From positions 434,001 to 498,000 of the forward strand of contig NZ_RJSE01000009.1 in NCBI RefSeq assembly GCF_003725695.1: 64,000 bases of DNA, read 5' to 3'. A program made the position numbers and the translations under genes. Below the pieces are notes generated by a model. That model worked only from the letters and a program-made list of their open reading frames with translations. It was not told where the DNA came from and ran no database searches. The number at the start of each line of letters is the position of its first letter. The stretch's first letter is position 1. Shown here in pieces: positions 25,489-34,252 of this stretch. Source of the stretch: Nocardioides marmoriginsengisoli. Lineage in GTDB: Bacteria; Actinomycetota; Actinomycetes; Propionibacteriales; Nocardioidaceae.

Positions 25489-27771
25489 GTGAACGACGTG
25501 CCCCCCAACCCGATCAAGCCCGGGCTGATGAGCCCCGGGACGATGCTCGACGGGCGCTACCGGCTCGAGGTGCTGCTCTCCGAGCACAACGGCGCCCGGT
25601 TCTGGCGTGCCACCGACACCGTCCTGGCCCGGAGCGTGGCCGTGCACGTCGTCGCCAGCACGGACTCCCGGGCTCAGGCCGTCCTCGCGGCCGCGCGGCA
25701 CTCCGCCGGGATCAGCGAGCAGCACTTCCTGCGGGTGCTGGACTGCGACGACGTCGACGGCGTCACCTGGGTGATCAACGAGTGGGGTGAGGGCACCTCC
25801 CTCGACGTGATGCTGGCCCAGGGCACGCTGCCACCGATGCGGGCGGCGTGGCTGGCCCGCGAGGTCGCCGAGGCGATCGCCGCGGCGCACGCCAAGGGAC
25901 TCGTGCACGGGCGGCTGAACCCGGAGGCGGTGCTGGTCACCGAGTCCGGCACCGTCAAGATCATCGGATTCGTCGTCAACGCGGCGTTCGACCGGCCGCG
26001 CTCCCCGGTCTCCCCGTACGGCGCGATCAGTGCCCGTGAGGCGGACGTGGTCGACCTGGCCGGGATCCTCTACGCGGCGCTCACCGGCCGGTGGCCGGGG
26101 GTTGCCCCGTCGGCACTGCCGCCGGCACCGCGGGAGGGGAGCCGGCCGCTGCGCCCGCGCCAGGTCCGGGCCGGCGTGCCGCGGACCCTGGACGCGATCT
26201 GCGACCGGGTGCTGCACAAGGAAGCCGCCCAGCACGTGATGCCGATCGAGACCGCGCACGAGATCGCCGCCGCGCTGAGCGACTTCGTCGGCGACCCGGC
26301 CGCGGTCGCGCCCGTCGACGTCCCGAGCATGCACGACGACCCCGAGGCGCCGGTTGCCCCCGCACCTCCCGCGCCGCCGGTAGTCGCGCCTGGCGTCGCA
26401 CCGCTGGCCGGCGAGCCGGAAGCGTCGGCCGACGAGCCGGGAGCCACGGGCGGAGCCGCCGCGGCCGCGCCCGGCGCCGTGCCGGGAGCCAGCGTGCCGG
26501 AACGGTCCGCCGGCGAGCCGGGAACCACGGACGGAACCGCCGCGGCCGCGACCGGCGTCGTGCCGGGAGCCGCGCTGGGAGCCGCGCCCGGAGCCAGCGT
26601 GCCGGAACCGTCCGCCGCCGAGCCGGGAACCACGGACGGAACCGCCGCGGGCGCGCCGGGGGCAGTTCCCGCGACCGGCGCCGCCCCGTCGCCCGGGGCA
26701 GCTGCACCGCCGGCAGCTGCACCGCCAGCCGCCGCACCGCCAGCCGCAGCTTCCGCGGCTGCGTCGGCAGACGCGGCCCCCGAGGCGGCAGCTCTCGACG
26801 GGGCAGCGCCCGTCGGGGCCGAGTCCGACGCGCCCGGTGAGGCGGACAAGCCCCGCGGTCCGACCCCGGCCCGGATGCCGACCCCTCCTGCCGCCGTACC
26901 GGACCCGCGGGTCCCGACCGACCCGGACGCGACGATGGCCGCCCCGGCCCCGTTCTCCCCGTCGGGCATCGAGCTCCTGGAACCGGAGGAGTGGGAACCG
27001 GCCCCGCCGCCGCCCCCGTTCGAGCTCCCCGAGGCCCGACCGCTCTTCGCCTCCGAGGAGCGCCGGGTCCCGCCGGGTGCGCCGACCCTGCCTCCGCCGG
27101 ACTCGGCGAGCTGGCCCTACGAGGACGAACCAGCCCCGTACGTCGCTCCCCCGCGCCGGCGCTCCCGGCTGCGGATCGTCCTGGTGGTGGCGATGCTGAT
27201 CGGCCTGATCGCCGCCGGCTACGTCGGCTACCGTTCCGCGACCGACGACCCGAGCACCCCGAAGCGGCCCGCCGCCACACCGACCACCTCGGCACCGCCG
27301 ACGCCGGTGATCACCGGATCCCCGCTGCCGATCGTGGCGGTCGGCGACTTCGACCCCGAGGGCGATCCGCCGGAGGAGAACCCGAAGCAGGCGCCCCTCG
27401 CCATCGACGGCAAGCCCGCCACCGGCTGGCGGACGAGCGCGTACACCCAGGCCGACCTCGGCGGTCTGAAGAGCGGTGTCGGCCTGGTCCTCGACCTCGG
27501 CAAGGACCGCGACGTCGGCTCGGTCCAGGTCGACCTGGTCGGCGTACCGACCTCGCTGGAGCTCTGGGCGACCCCGCCCGGGGTGACCGACCCTCCGCTC
27601 GAGCTGGCCGACGCCGAACGGAAGGGCGGGCTCACCGCCGACAACGACAGCGCGATCATCCGTCTCGACGCCAACACCCGGACCCGGTACCTGATCGTCT
27701 GGCTCACCGGGCTCCCCAAGGTCGGCGACGAGTTCCGCGGCCAGATAGCCGAGATCACGGTCCGCTCGTGA
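25489..27771 (+). CDS. MurJ-associated pseudokinase with discoidin-like extracellular domain
   Basis: A 760-residue membrane protein. Residues about 15-265 have a Ser/Thr-kinase fold (GRYRLEVLLSEHNGARFWRA, HAKGLVHGRLNPEAVL). The VAIK lysine is His in VAVHVV, the HRD aspartate is lost (HGR), and the DFG motif is GFV, so no kinase activity is expected. Then comes a 280-residue Ala/Pro-rich linker with repeated GASVPE...EPGTTDGTAA units, a membrane helix at about 562-585, and a C-terminal discoidin-like beta domain (610-760) with LAIDGKPATGWRTS. In mycobacteria the equivalent pseudokinase is fused to MurJ and binds an FHA protein to regulate lipid II export. GTG start with GAGGAGG about nine bases upstream. 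Confidence 0.88.
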   Translation: MNDVPPNPIKPGLMSPGTMLDGRYRLEVLLSEHNGARFWRATDTVLARSVAVHVVASTDSRAQAVLAAARHSAGISEQHFLRVLDCDDVDGVTWVINEWGEGTSLDVMLAQGTLPPMRAAWLAREVAEAIAAAHAKGLVHGRLNPEAVLVTESGTVKIIGFVVNAAFDRPRSPVSPYGAISAREADVVDLAGILYAALTGRWPGVAPSALPPAPREGSRPLRPRQVRAGVPRTLDAICDRVLHKEAAQHVMPIETAHEIAAALSDFVGDPAAVAPVDVPSMHDDPEAPVAPAPPAPPVVAPGVAPLAGEPEASADEPGATGGAAAAAPGAVPGASVPERSAGEPGTTDGTAAAATGVVPGAALGAAPGASVPEPSAAEPGTTDGTAAGAPGAVPATGAAPSPGAAAPPAAAPPAAAPPAAASAAASADAAPEAAALDGAAPVGAESDAPGEADKPRGPTPARMPTPPAAVPDPRVPTDPDATMAAPAPFSPSGIELLEPEEWEPAPPPPPFELPEARPLFASEERRVPPGAPTLPPPDSASWPYEDEPAPYVAPPRRRSRLRIVLVVAMLIGLIAAGYVGYRSATDDPSTPKRPAATPTTSAPPTPVITGSPLPIVAVGDFDPEGDPPEENPKQAPLAIDGKPATGWRTSAYTQADLGGLKSGVGLVLDLGKDRDVGSVQVDLVGVPTSLELWATPPGVTDPPLELADAERKGGLTADNDSAIIRLDANTRTRYLIVWLTGLPKVGDEFRGQIAEITVRS
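26485..26655 (+). repeat. 66-bp imperfect direct repeat in the pseudokinase linker
   Basis: The segment 26485-26550 recurs at 26590-26655, offset by 105 bp (35 codons), with only a few C/G changes. It encodes GASVPE(R/P)SA(G/A)EPGTTDGTAA. The linker therefore grew by in-frame duplication and its length likely varies between strains. Confidence 0.85.
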
Positions 27772-28430
27772 CCGCCGGACTGCCCGAGCTGGACGACCGC
27801 GCCCTGCTGGCCGCCCACGGTGCCGGCGACCCGGACGCCTTCGGGGTGCTCTTCACCCGCCACCGGGACCGGCTCTGGGCGGTGGCGCTACGCACCACCG
27901 GCAGCCCGGAGGACGCCGCCGACGCCCTGCAGGAGGCGATGATCTCGGCGTTCAAGCGAGCCGCGGACTTCCGGGGCGACGCCCAGGTCACCACCTGGCT
28001 GCACCGGATCGTGGTGAACGCCAGCCTGGACCGACTGCGCCGCAACAAGGTCCGTGCCGCGCAGCCGCTGCCCGACGACCTCGAGGACTACGCGAGCCGG
28101 GGCGCGGTGATCGGCTCCGAGGCCGCCGCCACGGACCCGGCCACGGCGGCTGTCCGCGCGGACCAGCGGGCCGCCGTCCTGGGCGCTCTGGCCGAGCTGC
28201 CCGCGGACCAGCGCGCTGCCCTGGTGCTCGTCGACATGGAGGGCTACCCGGTCGACGAGGTGGCCAGGATCCTCGGCTGTCCGACCGGAACGGTGAAGAG
28301 TCGCTGCGCCCGGGGCCGACGGCGCCTGCTCGGTCTGCTGGCTGAGACCGGGATCACCGGAACCGCTCCGGGCACCGGTGCGTCCGATCAGGGAACCGAT
28401 CGAGCCTCGACTGGAGGAGGTGCACGATGA
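27768..28430 (+). CDS. sigM: ECF RNA polymerase sigma factor SigM
   Basis: A 220-residue extracytoplasmic-function sigma factor. Region 2 covers DPDAFGVLFTRHRDRLWAVALRTTGSPEDAADALQEAM, then FRGDAQVTTWLHRIVVNASLDRLRRNK (-10 recognition). Region 4 covers LGALAELPADQRAALVLVDMEGYPVDEVARILGCPTGTVKSRCARGRRRLL (-35 recognition). The GTG start overlaps the pseudokinase stop (GTGA) and its stop overlaps the next ATG, so pseudokinase, sigma and anti-sigma form one unit. Placement between murJ and trxB is that of SigM in mycobacteria and streptomycetes. Its target promoters cannot be derived from the window. Confidence 0.94.
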   Translation: MTAGLPELDDRALLAAHGAGDPDAFGVLFTRHRDRLWAVALRTTGSPEDAADALQEAMISAFKRAADFRGDAQVTTWLHRIVVNASLDRLRRNKVRAAQPLPDDLEDYASRGAVIGSEAAATDPATAAVRADQRAAVLGALAELPADQRAALVLVDMEGYPVDEVARILGCPTGTVKSRCARGRRRLLGLLAETGITGTAPGTGASDQGTDRASTGGGAR

Positions 28431-29344
28431 CCGATCACGAGGATCCGTCCCTCGACGCCGACTTCGACGACCCCGCGTACGACGAGCTGCGCGGCCTGCT
28501 CGCGGCTGCGCGCCTCGACGCCCCGATCCCGGCCGAGGTCGCCGCGCGCCTCGACGACACCCTGGCCGAGCTCACCGCGGACCGCCGCCCGGCCGCGGGT
28601 CTGCGTGCGGTCGAGACGGCCGACCCCGAAACCGGCCCCGAAGCCGACCCCGAAACCAACCCCGAAACCAACCCGGTCGCGGTTCCGCTCCGGCGCCGGT
28701 CCCGGCTCGCCCCTCGACTGCTCGTAGCCGCCGCGGCGGTCGTGCTGGTGGGTGCGGGCGGCGTCGGCGTGAACCAGGTCCTCAAGAACTCCGCCGACTC
28801 GGGCAGTCCGGCTGCCGGCACAGCGGCGAAGGATGCCCCGAGGGTCACGGCGGACGCCCCTGAGGTAGCGCCCCAGCAGACGCCCGAACCTGCAAGTGGC
28901 AACGGAGCACTCCTCGACGGCGTGACCTCGTCCAAGGCCGACGCGGCCGGGTTCAATTTCTCCTCGGCACGGTTCGAGACCCAGGTGGACGCGTTCTTCG
29001 GCAGTACCGACGTCGCCGGGCGGGCTCCGGACCAGGACCGGGGCGACAACGCGCCCAGCAACGGCGGTTCGGCCGCGGAGGAGCAGCCGATGCCGGCGCC
29101 CACCAACCCGACCCCGCGCGCCCGCACCTCGGACGGCCTCTCGATGCTCAACAAGGAGCTCAACGGCTACTCAGCCACCGTCTGCCCCGGCCCGGCCGAC
29201 CCGGGCGGCGACGTGCTGCCGATCCGGCTCGACGGCAAGCCGGCGGCCCTGGTCGTCGGCCCGTTGGTCGACGGATCCCGGCTGGTCCGGGCCTGGTCCT
29301 GCGACGGCACCGCCGTCCTGGCGTCGGCCTCGATCGACCGCTGA
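28427..29344 (+). CDS. Putative anti-sigma factor for SigM
   Basis: A 305-residue single-pass membrane protein. A cytoplasmic N-terminus of about 95 residues (YDELRGLLAAARLDAPIPAEVAARLDDTL, then a Pro-Glu-Thr stretch PETNPETNP) precedes a membrane helix LLVAAAAVVLVGAGGVGVNQ (about 100-117). An exported domain ending SCDGTAVLASASIDR follows. Start ATG overlaps the sigM stop. No zinc-binding HxxxCxxC motif is visible, so it is not a ZAS-type anti-sigma factor. Position and topology match the membrane anti-sigma factor encoded after sigM in mycobacteria (Rv3912-like). Function by context, not by motif. Confidence 0.72.
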   Translation: MTDHEDPSLDADFDDPAYDELRGLLAAARLDAPIPAEVAARLDDTLAELTADRRPAAGLRAVETADPETGPEADPETNPETNPVAVPLRRRSRLAPRLLVAAAAVVLVGAGGVGVNQVLKNSADSGSPAAGTAAKDAPRVTADAPEVAPQQTPEPASGNGALLDGVTSSKADAAGFNFSSARFETQVDAFFGSTDVAGRAPDQDRGDNAPSNGGSAAEEQPMPAPTNPTPRARTSDGLSMLNKELNGYSATVCPGPADPGGDVLPIRLDGKPAALVVGPLVDGSRLVRAWSCDGTAVLASASIDR

Positions 29345-29431
29345 GCCCGGACCTAGCGGCGGACCGGGCACGACCCGGGCGCGACCCGGGCACGGTTCTG
29401 GGTGGACTACCCGCTGGGACGGGTCGTGCCG

Positions 29432-29458
29432 GGGAATGCGGTATGCCTACGATCTGTT
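29432..29458 (+). promoter_or_regulatory. SigR/SigH-type oxidative-stress promoter of trxB-trxA
   Basis: GGGAAT (29432-29437), exactly 18 bp, then GTT (29456-29458): the GGGAAT-N18-GTT pattern recognised by the thiol-stress sigma factor SigR of Streptomyces and SigH of mycobacteria, whose classical target is trxBA. A TACGAT element (29448-29453) inside the spacer could serve the housekeeping sigma factor. The trxB start is 87 bp downstream. Confidence 0.82.
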
Positions 29459-29545
29459 CTGGCAACAGCTGATCGGCACCCGCGCACCGCGGCGCCGGCA
29501 GACCCAGATCGACCACCGAAGACCGACTAGCAGAGCAGGCAGCAG

Positions 29546-30508
29546 ATGTCCGAGACCCGCAACGTGATCATCATCGGCTCCGGCCCGGCCGGCTACACGG
29601 CCGCTGTGTACGCCGCCCGCGCCAACCTCGCGCCCCTGGTCTTCGAGGGCGCGGTCACCGCCGGCGGCGCCCTGATGAACACCACCGAGGTGGAGAACTT
29701 CCCCGGCTTCCGCGATGGCATCCAGGGCCCGGCGCTGATGGACGAGATGCGCGCCCAGGCCGAGCGCTTCGGCGCCGAGCTGGTCGCTGACGACGTGATC
29801 GAGGTCGACCTCACCGGCGACATCAAGGTCGTCAAGACCGAGGAGGGCACCTTCACCGCGAAGGCCGTCATCCTCGCGATGGGCTCGGGCTACAAGAAGC
29901 TCGGCAACCCCGACGAGGACCGGCTCTCCGGCCACGGCGTCTCCTGGTGCGCGACCTGCGACGGCTTCTTCTTCCGCGAGCAGCACATCGCCGTGGTCGG
30001 CGGCGGCGACTCGGCCGTCGAGGAGGCCACCTTCCTGTCCCGGTTCGGGTCCAAGGTCACCCTGATCGTGCGGCGCGACGAGCTGCGGGCCTCGAAGATC
30101 ATGGCCGAGCGCGCGTTCGCCGACCCGAAGATCGAGATCGCCTGGAACTCCGCGGTCGAGACCATCCACGGCGACGAGAAGCTCACCGGCGTGACCCTGA
30201 AGGACACCGTCACCGGCGAGACCCGCGAGCTCGACGCCACCGGGCTGTTCATCGCGATCGGCCACGACCCGCGCTCCGAGCTGCTGCCCGGCCAGGTCGA
30301 CCTCGACGACGAGGGCTACGTCCTCGCCGAGGGGCGCAGCACCCGGACCAACCTGCCCGGTGTCTTCGCCTGCGGCGACCTGGTCGACCACACGTACCGC
30401 CAGGCGATCACCGCCGCCGGCAGCGGCTGCGCGGCCGCCCTGGACGCCGAGCGCTACCTGGCCGACCTCGAGCACGCCTCGGCGACCGCGGTCCCGGCTA
30501 CAGTCTGA
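29546..30508 (+). CDS. trxB: Thioredoxin reductase
   Basis: NADPH-dependent flavoenzyme that reduces thioredoxin. The 320 residues show the FAD loop [21 protein letters not shown], the redox-active CATC in [12 protein letters not shown], the NADPH loop [18 protein letters not shown] and the C-terminal FAD site [23 protein letters not shown]. Length is normal for low-molecular-weight TrxB. Forms an operon with trxA 106 bp downstream. A SigR-type promoter lies upstream, predicting induction by disulfide stress. Start ATG at 29546 with a weak purine-rich site. Confidence 0.97.
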   Translation: MSETRNVIIIGSGPAGYTAAVYAARANLAPLVFEGAVTAGGALMNTTEVENFPGFRDGIQGPALMDEMRAQAERFGAELVADDVIEVDLTGDIKVVKTEEGTFTAKAVILAMGSGYKKLGNPDEDRLSGHGVSWCATCDGFFFREQHIAVVGGGDSAVEEATFLSRFGSKVTLIVRRDELRASKIMAERAFADPKIEIAWNSAVETIHGDEKLTGVTLKDTVTGETRELDATGLFIAIGHDPRSELLPGQVDLDDEGYVLAEGRSTRTNLPGVFACGDLVDHTYRQAITAAGSGCAAALDAERYLADLEHASATAVPATV

Positions 30509-30614
30509 AGCGGCCCCGTCGCGACACTGATCTTCGGTGGCGCAGGACGGAAGATTTGTCGCCGCTCGCGTGTTCAATCAGAGCAAGCCCCATCCGAGAC
30601 AACGAGGAGCAACC

Positions 30615-30941
30615 ATGGCCAACCTTCAGGCCGTCACCGACGCCGACTTCGAGGCCGAGGTGCTCAAGTCGGAAACCCCCGTGCTGGTCGACTTCTGGGC
30701 CGAGTGGTGCGGTCCGTGCCGCCAGGTCGCCCCGATCCTGGACGAGATCGCCGCTGAGAACGAGGGCAAGATCCGCCTGGTGAAGTTGAACGTCGACGAG
30801 AACCCGGTGACCCCGGCGACGTACCGCGTGACCGGCATCCCGACGCTCAACGTGTACCAGAACGGCGAGGTCGTGAAGCAGATCGTCGGCGCCAAGCCCA
30901 AGGCTGCCCTGCTCCGCGAGCTGGCCGACATCCTCGGCTGA
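30615..30941 (+). CDS. trxA: Thioredoxin
   Basis: A 108-residue thioredoxin with the active site WCGPC at residues 31-35, preceded by PVLVDFWAE, the cis-proline loop in GIPTLNVYQNGEVV and the final helix KAALLRELADIL. It reduces protein disulfides using electrons from TrxB just upstream. The ATG at 30615 follows GAGGAG; the earlier in-frame start at 30537 has no such site and would add 26 unconserved residues. A strong compound hairpin follows the stop. Confidence 0.97.
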   Translation: MANLQAVTDADFEAEVLKSETPVLVDFWAEWCGPCRQVAPILDEIAAENEGKIRLVKLNVDENPVTPATYRVTGIPTLNVYQNGEVVKQIVGAKPKAALLRELADILG

Positions 30942-30962
30942 GCGTCGCCCCGCACCATCCCG

Positions 30963-31012
30963 CGCGCGCTCGGAGCCCCGATCCGGTATCGGACTGGTGC
31001 TCCGGGCGCGCG
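30963..31012 (+). terminator. Compound terminator after trxA
   Basis: A 14-bp stem CGCGCGCTCGGAGC/GCTCCGGGCGCGCG (30963-30976 with 30999-31012, one G-U pair) encloses a second small hairpin CCGAT/ATCGG (30978-30992). It is followed by ATCTGTTT. It separates the trx operon from the CwlM-like gene. Confidence 0.85.
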
Positions 31013-31080
31013 ATCTGTTTCAGTTGTCCTGCGACCGGGAAGTCTTCGGCGGTTGCCACCAGTCGAGAGGGGAGTACTGC

Positions 31081-32262
31081 GTGAGCACGATCGTCGGCAC
31101 TGGTGACACGGGTCCCGCAGTCACGCAGATCGTCGGCCTGCTCGCCCACCTCGGTCTGATCGACGGAACCGACCTCCCCGCGTCGTACGACGACCGGGTC
31201 GAGCTGGCCGTTCGTACCTTCCAGCAGCAGCGCGGCCTGCACGTCGACGGCGTCGTCGGTACGGCGACCTTCCGCCGCCTCGACGAGGCCCGCTGGAACC
31301 TCGGTGACCGGATCCTGACCCACCTGCCCGGCAACCTGATGGCCGGGGACGACGTCTTCGCGTTGCAGCGACGCCTGCTCGAGCTCGGCTTCAAGGTGGG
31401 CCGGGTCGACGGCTACTTCGGCGCCGAGACCGAGGCCGGGCTGCGCGACTTCCAGCGCAACGTCGGCATCCCGGCGGACGGCACCTGCGGTCCGTTCACG
31501 CTCCGCCAGCTCGCCCAGCTCGCGCCGATGGTGAGCGGCGGCGCCCCGAACGCGATGCGCGCCCAGGAGCGGATCCGCAACGCGGGGCCGCAGCTCGGCG
31601 GCAAGATCGTGGTGATCGACCCGTCCCCCGGACAGCACCTGCCGCCCGAGTACGCCGAAGCCGCGGCGGAGATCGTGCACGACCTCGCGGCCCGGATCGA
31701 GGGCCGTCTGGTCGCCACCGGCGTCCAGGCCTTCCTGACCGCGTCACGGGCCGGTCGGCACCGAGCGGTCGCCGTGGACGCCGAGGTCATCGAAGAGGTC
31801 GAGCGGGCCGCCTTCGCCAACCGGGCGAATGCGCACCTGTCGATCTCGCTGGCGGTCGACGCCTCCACCAACCCCGATGCCTGCGGCGTCGCGACGTACT
31901 TCTTCGGCTCGGAGAAGCACCACACCCGCTCCTCGACCGGCGAGCGGTTCGCCAGCCTCGTCCAGCGCGAGATCGTCGCGCGTACCGATCTGGTGGACCT
32001 GCGCTGCCACGCCAAGGCCTGGGACTTCCTGCGCCGGACCCGGATGCCGGCGGTGCAGCTGGACGCCGGCTACCTCTCCAACACCGGCGATGCCCGGCGG
32101 CTGGCGGACCCGGGCTTCCGCGACGTCCTGGCCGAGGCGGTCGTGGTCGCGGTGCAGCGGTTCTACCTGAGCCCGGAGACCGACGCGCACACCGGCGTGC
32201 TCCGGGTCAGCGAGCTCCGACAGGCCCTGGGGTCGCCCCGGGGCGCGGACCTTCCGCACTGA
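31081..32262 (+). CDS. CwlM-like peptidoglycan-binding pseudo-amidase
   Basis: A 393-residue protein with two peptidoglycan-binding repeats (about 8-65, DDRVELAVRTFQQQRGLHVDGVVG; about 85-145, GYFGAETEAGLRDFQRNVGIPADG) and an amidase_3-like domain (175-375). The zinc-site motif that should read DPGHGG is DPSPGQ. The middle SIHAN-type motif is SISLAVDAS, and the catalytic Glu position is Asp in VQLDAGYLSN. The active site is thus largely lost. There is no signal peptide. In mycobacteria CwlM is a cytoplasmic regulator that activates MurA and contacts MurJ; a similar role is inferred here. GTG at 31081 with AGGGGAG eight bases upstream. Its 3' end overlaps the convergent GNAT gene by 56 bp. Confidence 0.88.
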   Translation: MSTIVGTGDTGPAVTQIVGLLAHLGLIDGTDLPASYDDRVELAVRTFQQQRGLHVDGVVGTATFRRLDEARWNLGDRILTHLPGNLMAGDDVFALQRRLLELGFKVGRVDGYFGAETEAGLRDFQRNVGIPADGTCGPFTLRQLAQLAPMVSGGAPNAMRAQERIRNAGPQLGGKIVVIDPSPGQHLPPEYAEAAAEIVHDLAARIEGRLVATGVQAFLTASRAGRHRAVAVDAEVIEEVERAAFANRANAHLSISLAVDASTNPDACGVATYFFGSEKHHTRSSTGERFASLVQREIVARTDLVDLRCHAKAWDFLRRTRMPAVQLDAGYLSNTGDARRLADPGFRDVLAEAVVVAVQRFYLSPETDAHTGVLRVSELRQALGSPRGADLPH

Positions 32263-32935
32263 GCAGACCGCGCGTCGCTGAACCGCCCGCCTCACGGAAC
32301 GGCACGCCGCGCGGGGACGGGTGCGGGGCGGGTTGCCTCGCGGGTCGTTTCACCACCTCGAGCAGACGCCCGGCTGCGACCTCGAACTCCTCGCGCCAGG
32401 TGATCGTGCTCCGCAGGTCCATCCGCATCCGCGGGTAGCGCGGGTGGCCGCGGTGCGTCTTGAACCCGACCGCGAGGAGGAAGTCCACGGGAAGCACGCA
32501 GACGTCGGCACGGGGCCGGTGCGCGCCGAAGGTCTCCACCGCGCCGATCCCGCCGTGCTTGATCAGGTCCTTGGCCATCGACTGGATCAGCACCCGGCCG
32601 AGGCCCTGGCCGCGGAACTCGTCGTCGACGTACAGCTCACCGAGCAGGACCGCGTCGGTGCTCACCGGCGCAGTCGCGAACCCGTCGCCACCGGGAAGGT
32701 GCAGGGCGGGCGCCCAGATCACGTGCCCGGCTGGCACGCCGTCCACCGAGACGACCCGGCCGACGGATCCCCAGTCGCGGAGCATCCCCGACAGCCAGGC
32801 GGCCTTCTCCTCGGCCTCGTGGCCGCGGATCCGACCGCGCCGTACGGGTTCGAGCTCCCAGAACGTGCACGTGGCTCCGTGCCCGGGCAGGCTGCCCAGG
32901 TTGTCGAGCGTGAGCCGGTCGACCTTCCGTGCCAC
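32207..32935 (-). CDS. GNAT family N-acetyltransferase
   Basis: A 242-residue acyltransferase. The acetyl-CoA loop is visible in VDDEFRGQGLGRVLIQSMAKDLIKHG (R-G-Q-G-L-G), preceded by a strand LLGELYVDD. Upstream are the N-terminal CTFWELEPVRRGR and AEEKAAWLSGML. The last 40 residues are Pro/Arg-rich and unconserved. The GTG start is seven bases after TACCAT (32948-32943), hence leaderless. It lies between CwlM-like and aminotransferase genes, as the equivalent Rv3916c does in mycobacteria. Substrate unknown. Confidence 0.83.
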   Translation of the reverse strand: MARKVDRLTLDNLGSLPGHGATCTFWELEPVRRGRIRGHEAEEKAAWLSGMLRDWGSVGRVVSVDGVPAGHVIWAPALHLPGGDGFATAPVSTDAVLLGELYVDDEFRGQGLGRVLIQSMAKDLIKHGGIGAVETFGAHRPRADVCVLPVDFLLAVGFKTHRGHPRYPRMRMDLRSTITWREEFEVAAGRLLEVVKRPARQPAPHPSPRGVPFREAGGSATRGLLSAEGPRPGATPGPVGAR

Positions 32936-32956
32936 AGCACCGATGGTACGTCGACG

Positions 32957-34174
32957 CTACCGTCGCAATGTGCTCAGGAAGTCGGCGATCCGCCCGATGC
33001 CCTCGGTGAGCTGGTCCATGTCCGGCAGCGTCACCAGCCGGAAGTGGTCCGGCTCGAACCAGTTGAACCCGGTGCCGTGGGTGACCAGGATCTTCTTGGC
33101 CCGGAGCAGCTCGATCACGAACTTCTCGTCGTCGTCGATGCCGAACATCTCGGTGTCCAGCTTGGGGAAGCAGTAGAGCGCTCCCCTCGGCTCGACGCAG
33201 GTGACTCCGTCGATCTCGTTGAGCATCGCGGTCGCCGCCTTGGCCTGCTCGTAGAAGCGCCCGCCCGGCACGATGTACTCGTTCACCGACTGGTACCCGC
33301 CGAGCGCGGTCTGGATCGCGTGCTGGGCGGGGACGTTGGAGCACATCCGCATGTTCGCCAGCAGGGTCAGGCCCTCGAGGAAGTCCGACGCCATGTGCTT
33401 GGGCCCGGAGACCATCACCCAGCCCGCCCGGTAGCCGCAGACCCGGTAGGCCTTGGAGAGGCCGCTGAAGGTCAGGCAGAGGACGTCCTCGCCGGCGTAG
33501 GTGGCGCTGTGGTGGTGCACCGCGTCGTCGAAGAGGATCTTCTCGTAGATCTCGTCGCTGAAGACGACGAGCTCGTGCCGGCGGGCGATGTCGATCAGAC
33601 CCTTCACGGTCTCCTCGCTGTAGACCGCGCCGGTGGGGTTGTTGGGGTTGATGATCACGATCCCGTGGGTGTTCGGGGTGATCTTCGATTCGATGTCCTC
33701 GAGGTCCGGGTTCCAGCCGTTCTCCTCGTCGCACCGGTAGTGCACCGGGGTGCCGCCGGAGAGCGTCACGGCGCCGGTCCACAGCGGGTAGTCCGGAGCC
33801 GGCACCAGGATCTCGTTGCCGTCGTCCAGGAACGCCTGCAGCACCAACGTGATCAGCTCGGAGACACCGTTGCCGATGAAGACGTCGTCGACCTGGGTGT
33901 CGGTCAGGCCGCGGCCCTGGTAGTACTGGGCGACGGCCGTCCGCGCCGAGTAGATCCCGCGGGAGTCGGAGTACCCCTGCGCGTCCGGCAGGTTGTGGAT
34001 CATGTCCGCGACGATCGCCTCCGGCGCCTCGAAGCCGAACGGCGCCGGGTTGCCGATGTTGAGCTTGAGGATCTTGTGACCCTCGGCCTCCAGGCGCTGT
34101 GCCTCGACCAGGATCGGACCGCGGACGTCGTACCGGACGTGTTGGAGCTTGCGGCTCTGGACGATGGGGCGCAT
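32957..34174 (-). CDS. Class I PLP aminotransferase (alanine transaminase-like)
   Basis: A 405-residue aminotransferase. NIGNPAPFGFEAPEAI, GYSDSRGIYSARTAVAQYY, NPNNPTGAVYS, VVFSDEIYEKILFDD and the PLP lysine in TFSGLSKAYRVCGYRAGW are those of the AlaA-type pyruvate/alanine or aromatic aminotransferase group. The first residues MRPIVQSRKLQHVRYDVRGPI support the ATG at 34174. A weaker CAGACT box is six bases upstream. The exact amino donor is not determined by sequence. It is divergent from the acyltransferase gene. Confidence 0.88.
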   Translation of the reverse strand: MRPIVQSRKLQHVRYDVRGPILVEAQRLEAEGHKILKLNIGNPAPFGFEAPEAIVADMIHNLPDAQGYSDSRGIYSARTAVAQYYQGRGLTDTQVDDVFIGNGVSELITLVLQAFLDDGNEILVPAPDYPLWTGAVTLSGGTPVHYRCDEENGWNPDLEDIESKITPNTHGIVIINPNNPTGAVYSEETVKGLIDIARRHELVVFSDEIYEKILFDDAVHHHSATYAGEDVLCLTFSGLSKAYRVCGYRAGWVMVSGPKHMASDFLEGLTLLANMRMCSNVPAQHAIQTALGGYQSVNEYIVPGGRFYEQAKAATAMLNEIDGVTCVEPRGALYCFPKLDTEMFGIDDDEKFVIELLRAKKILVTHGTGFNWFEPDHFRLVTLPDMDQLTEGIGRIADFLSTLRR

Positions 34175-34252
34175 GGGGCAAGTCTGGCAGATCGCCGACC
34201 GCCGTCGCCTGGGGATATCTGCCCGTGAACGGTCCTCCCGTAGGGTTCGCCC

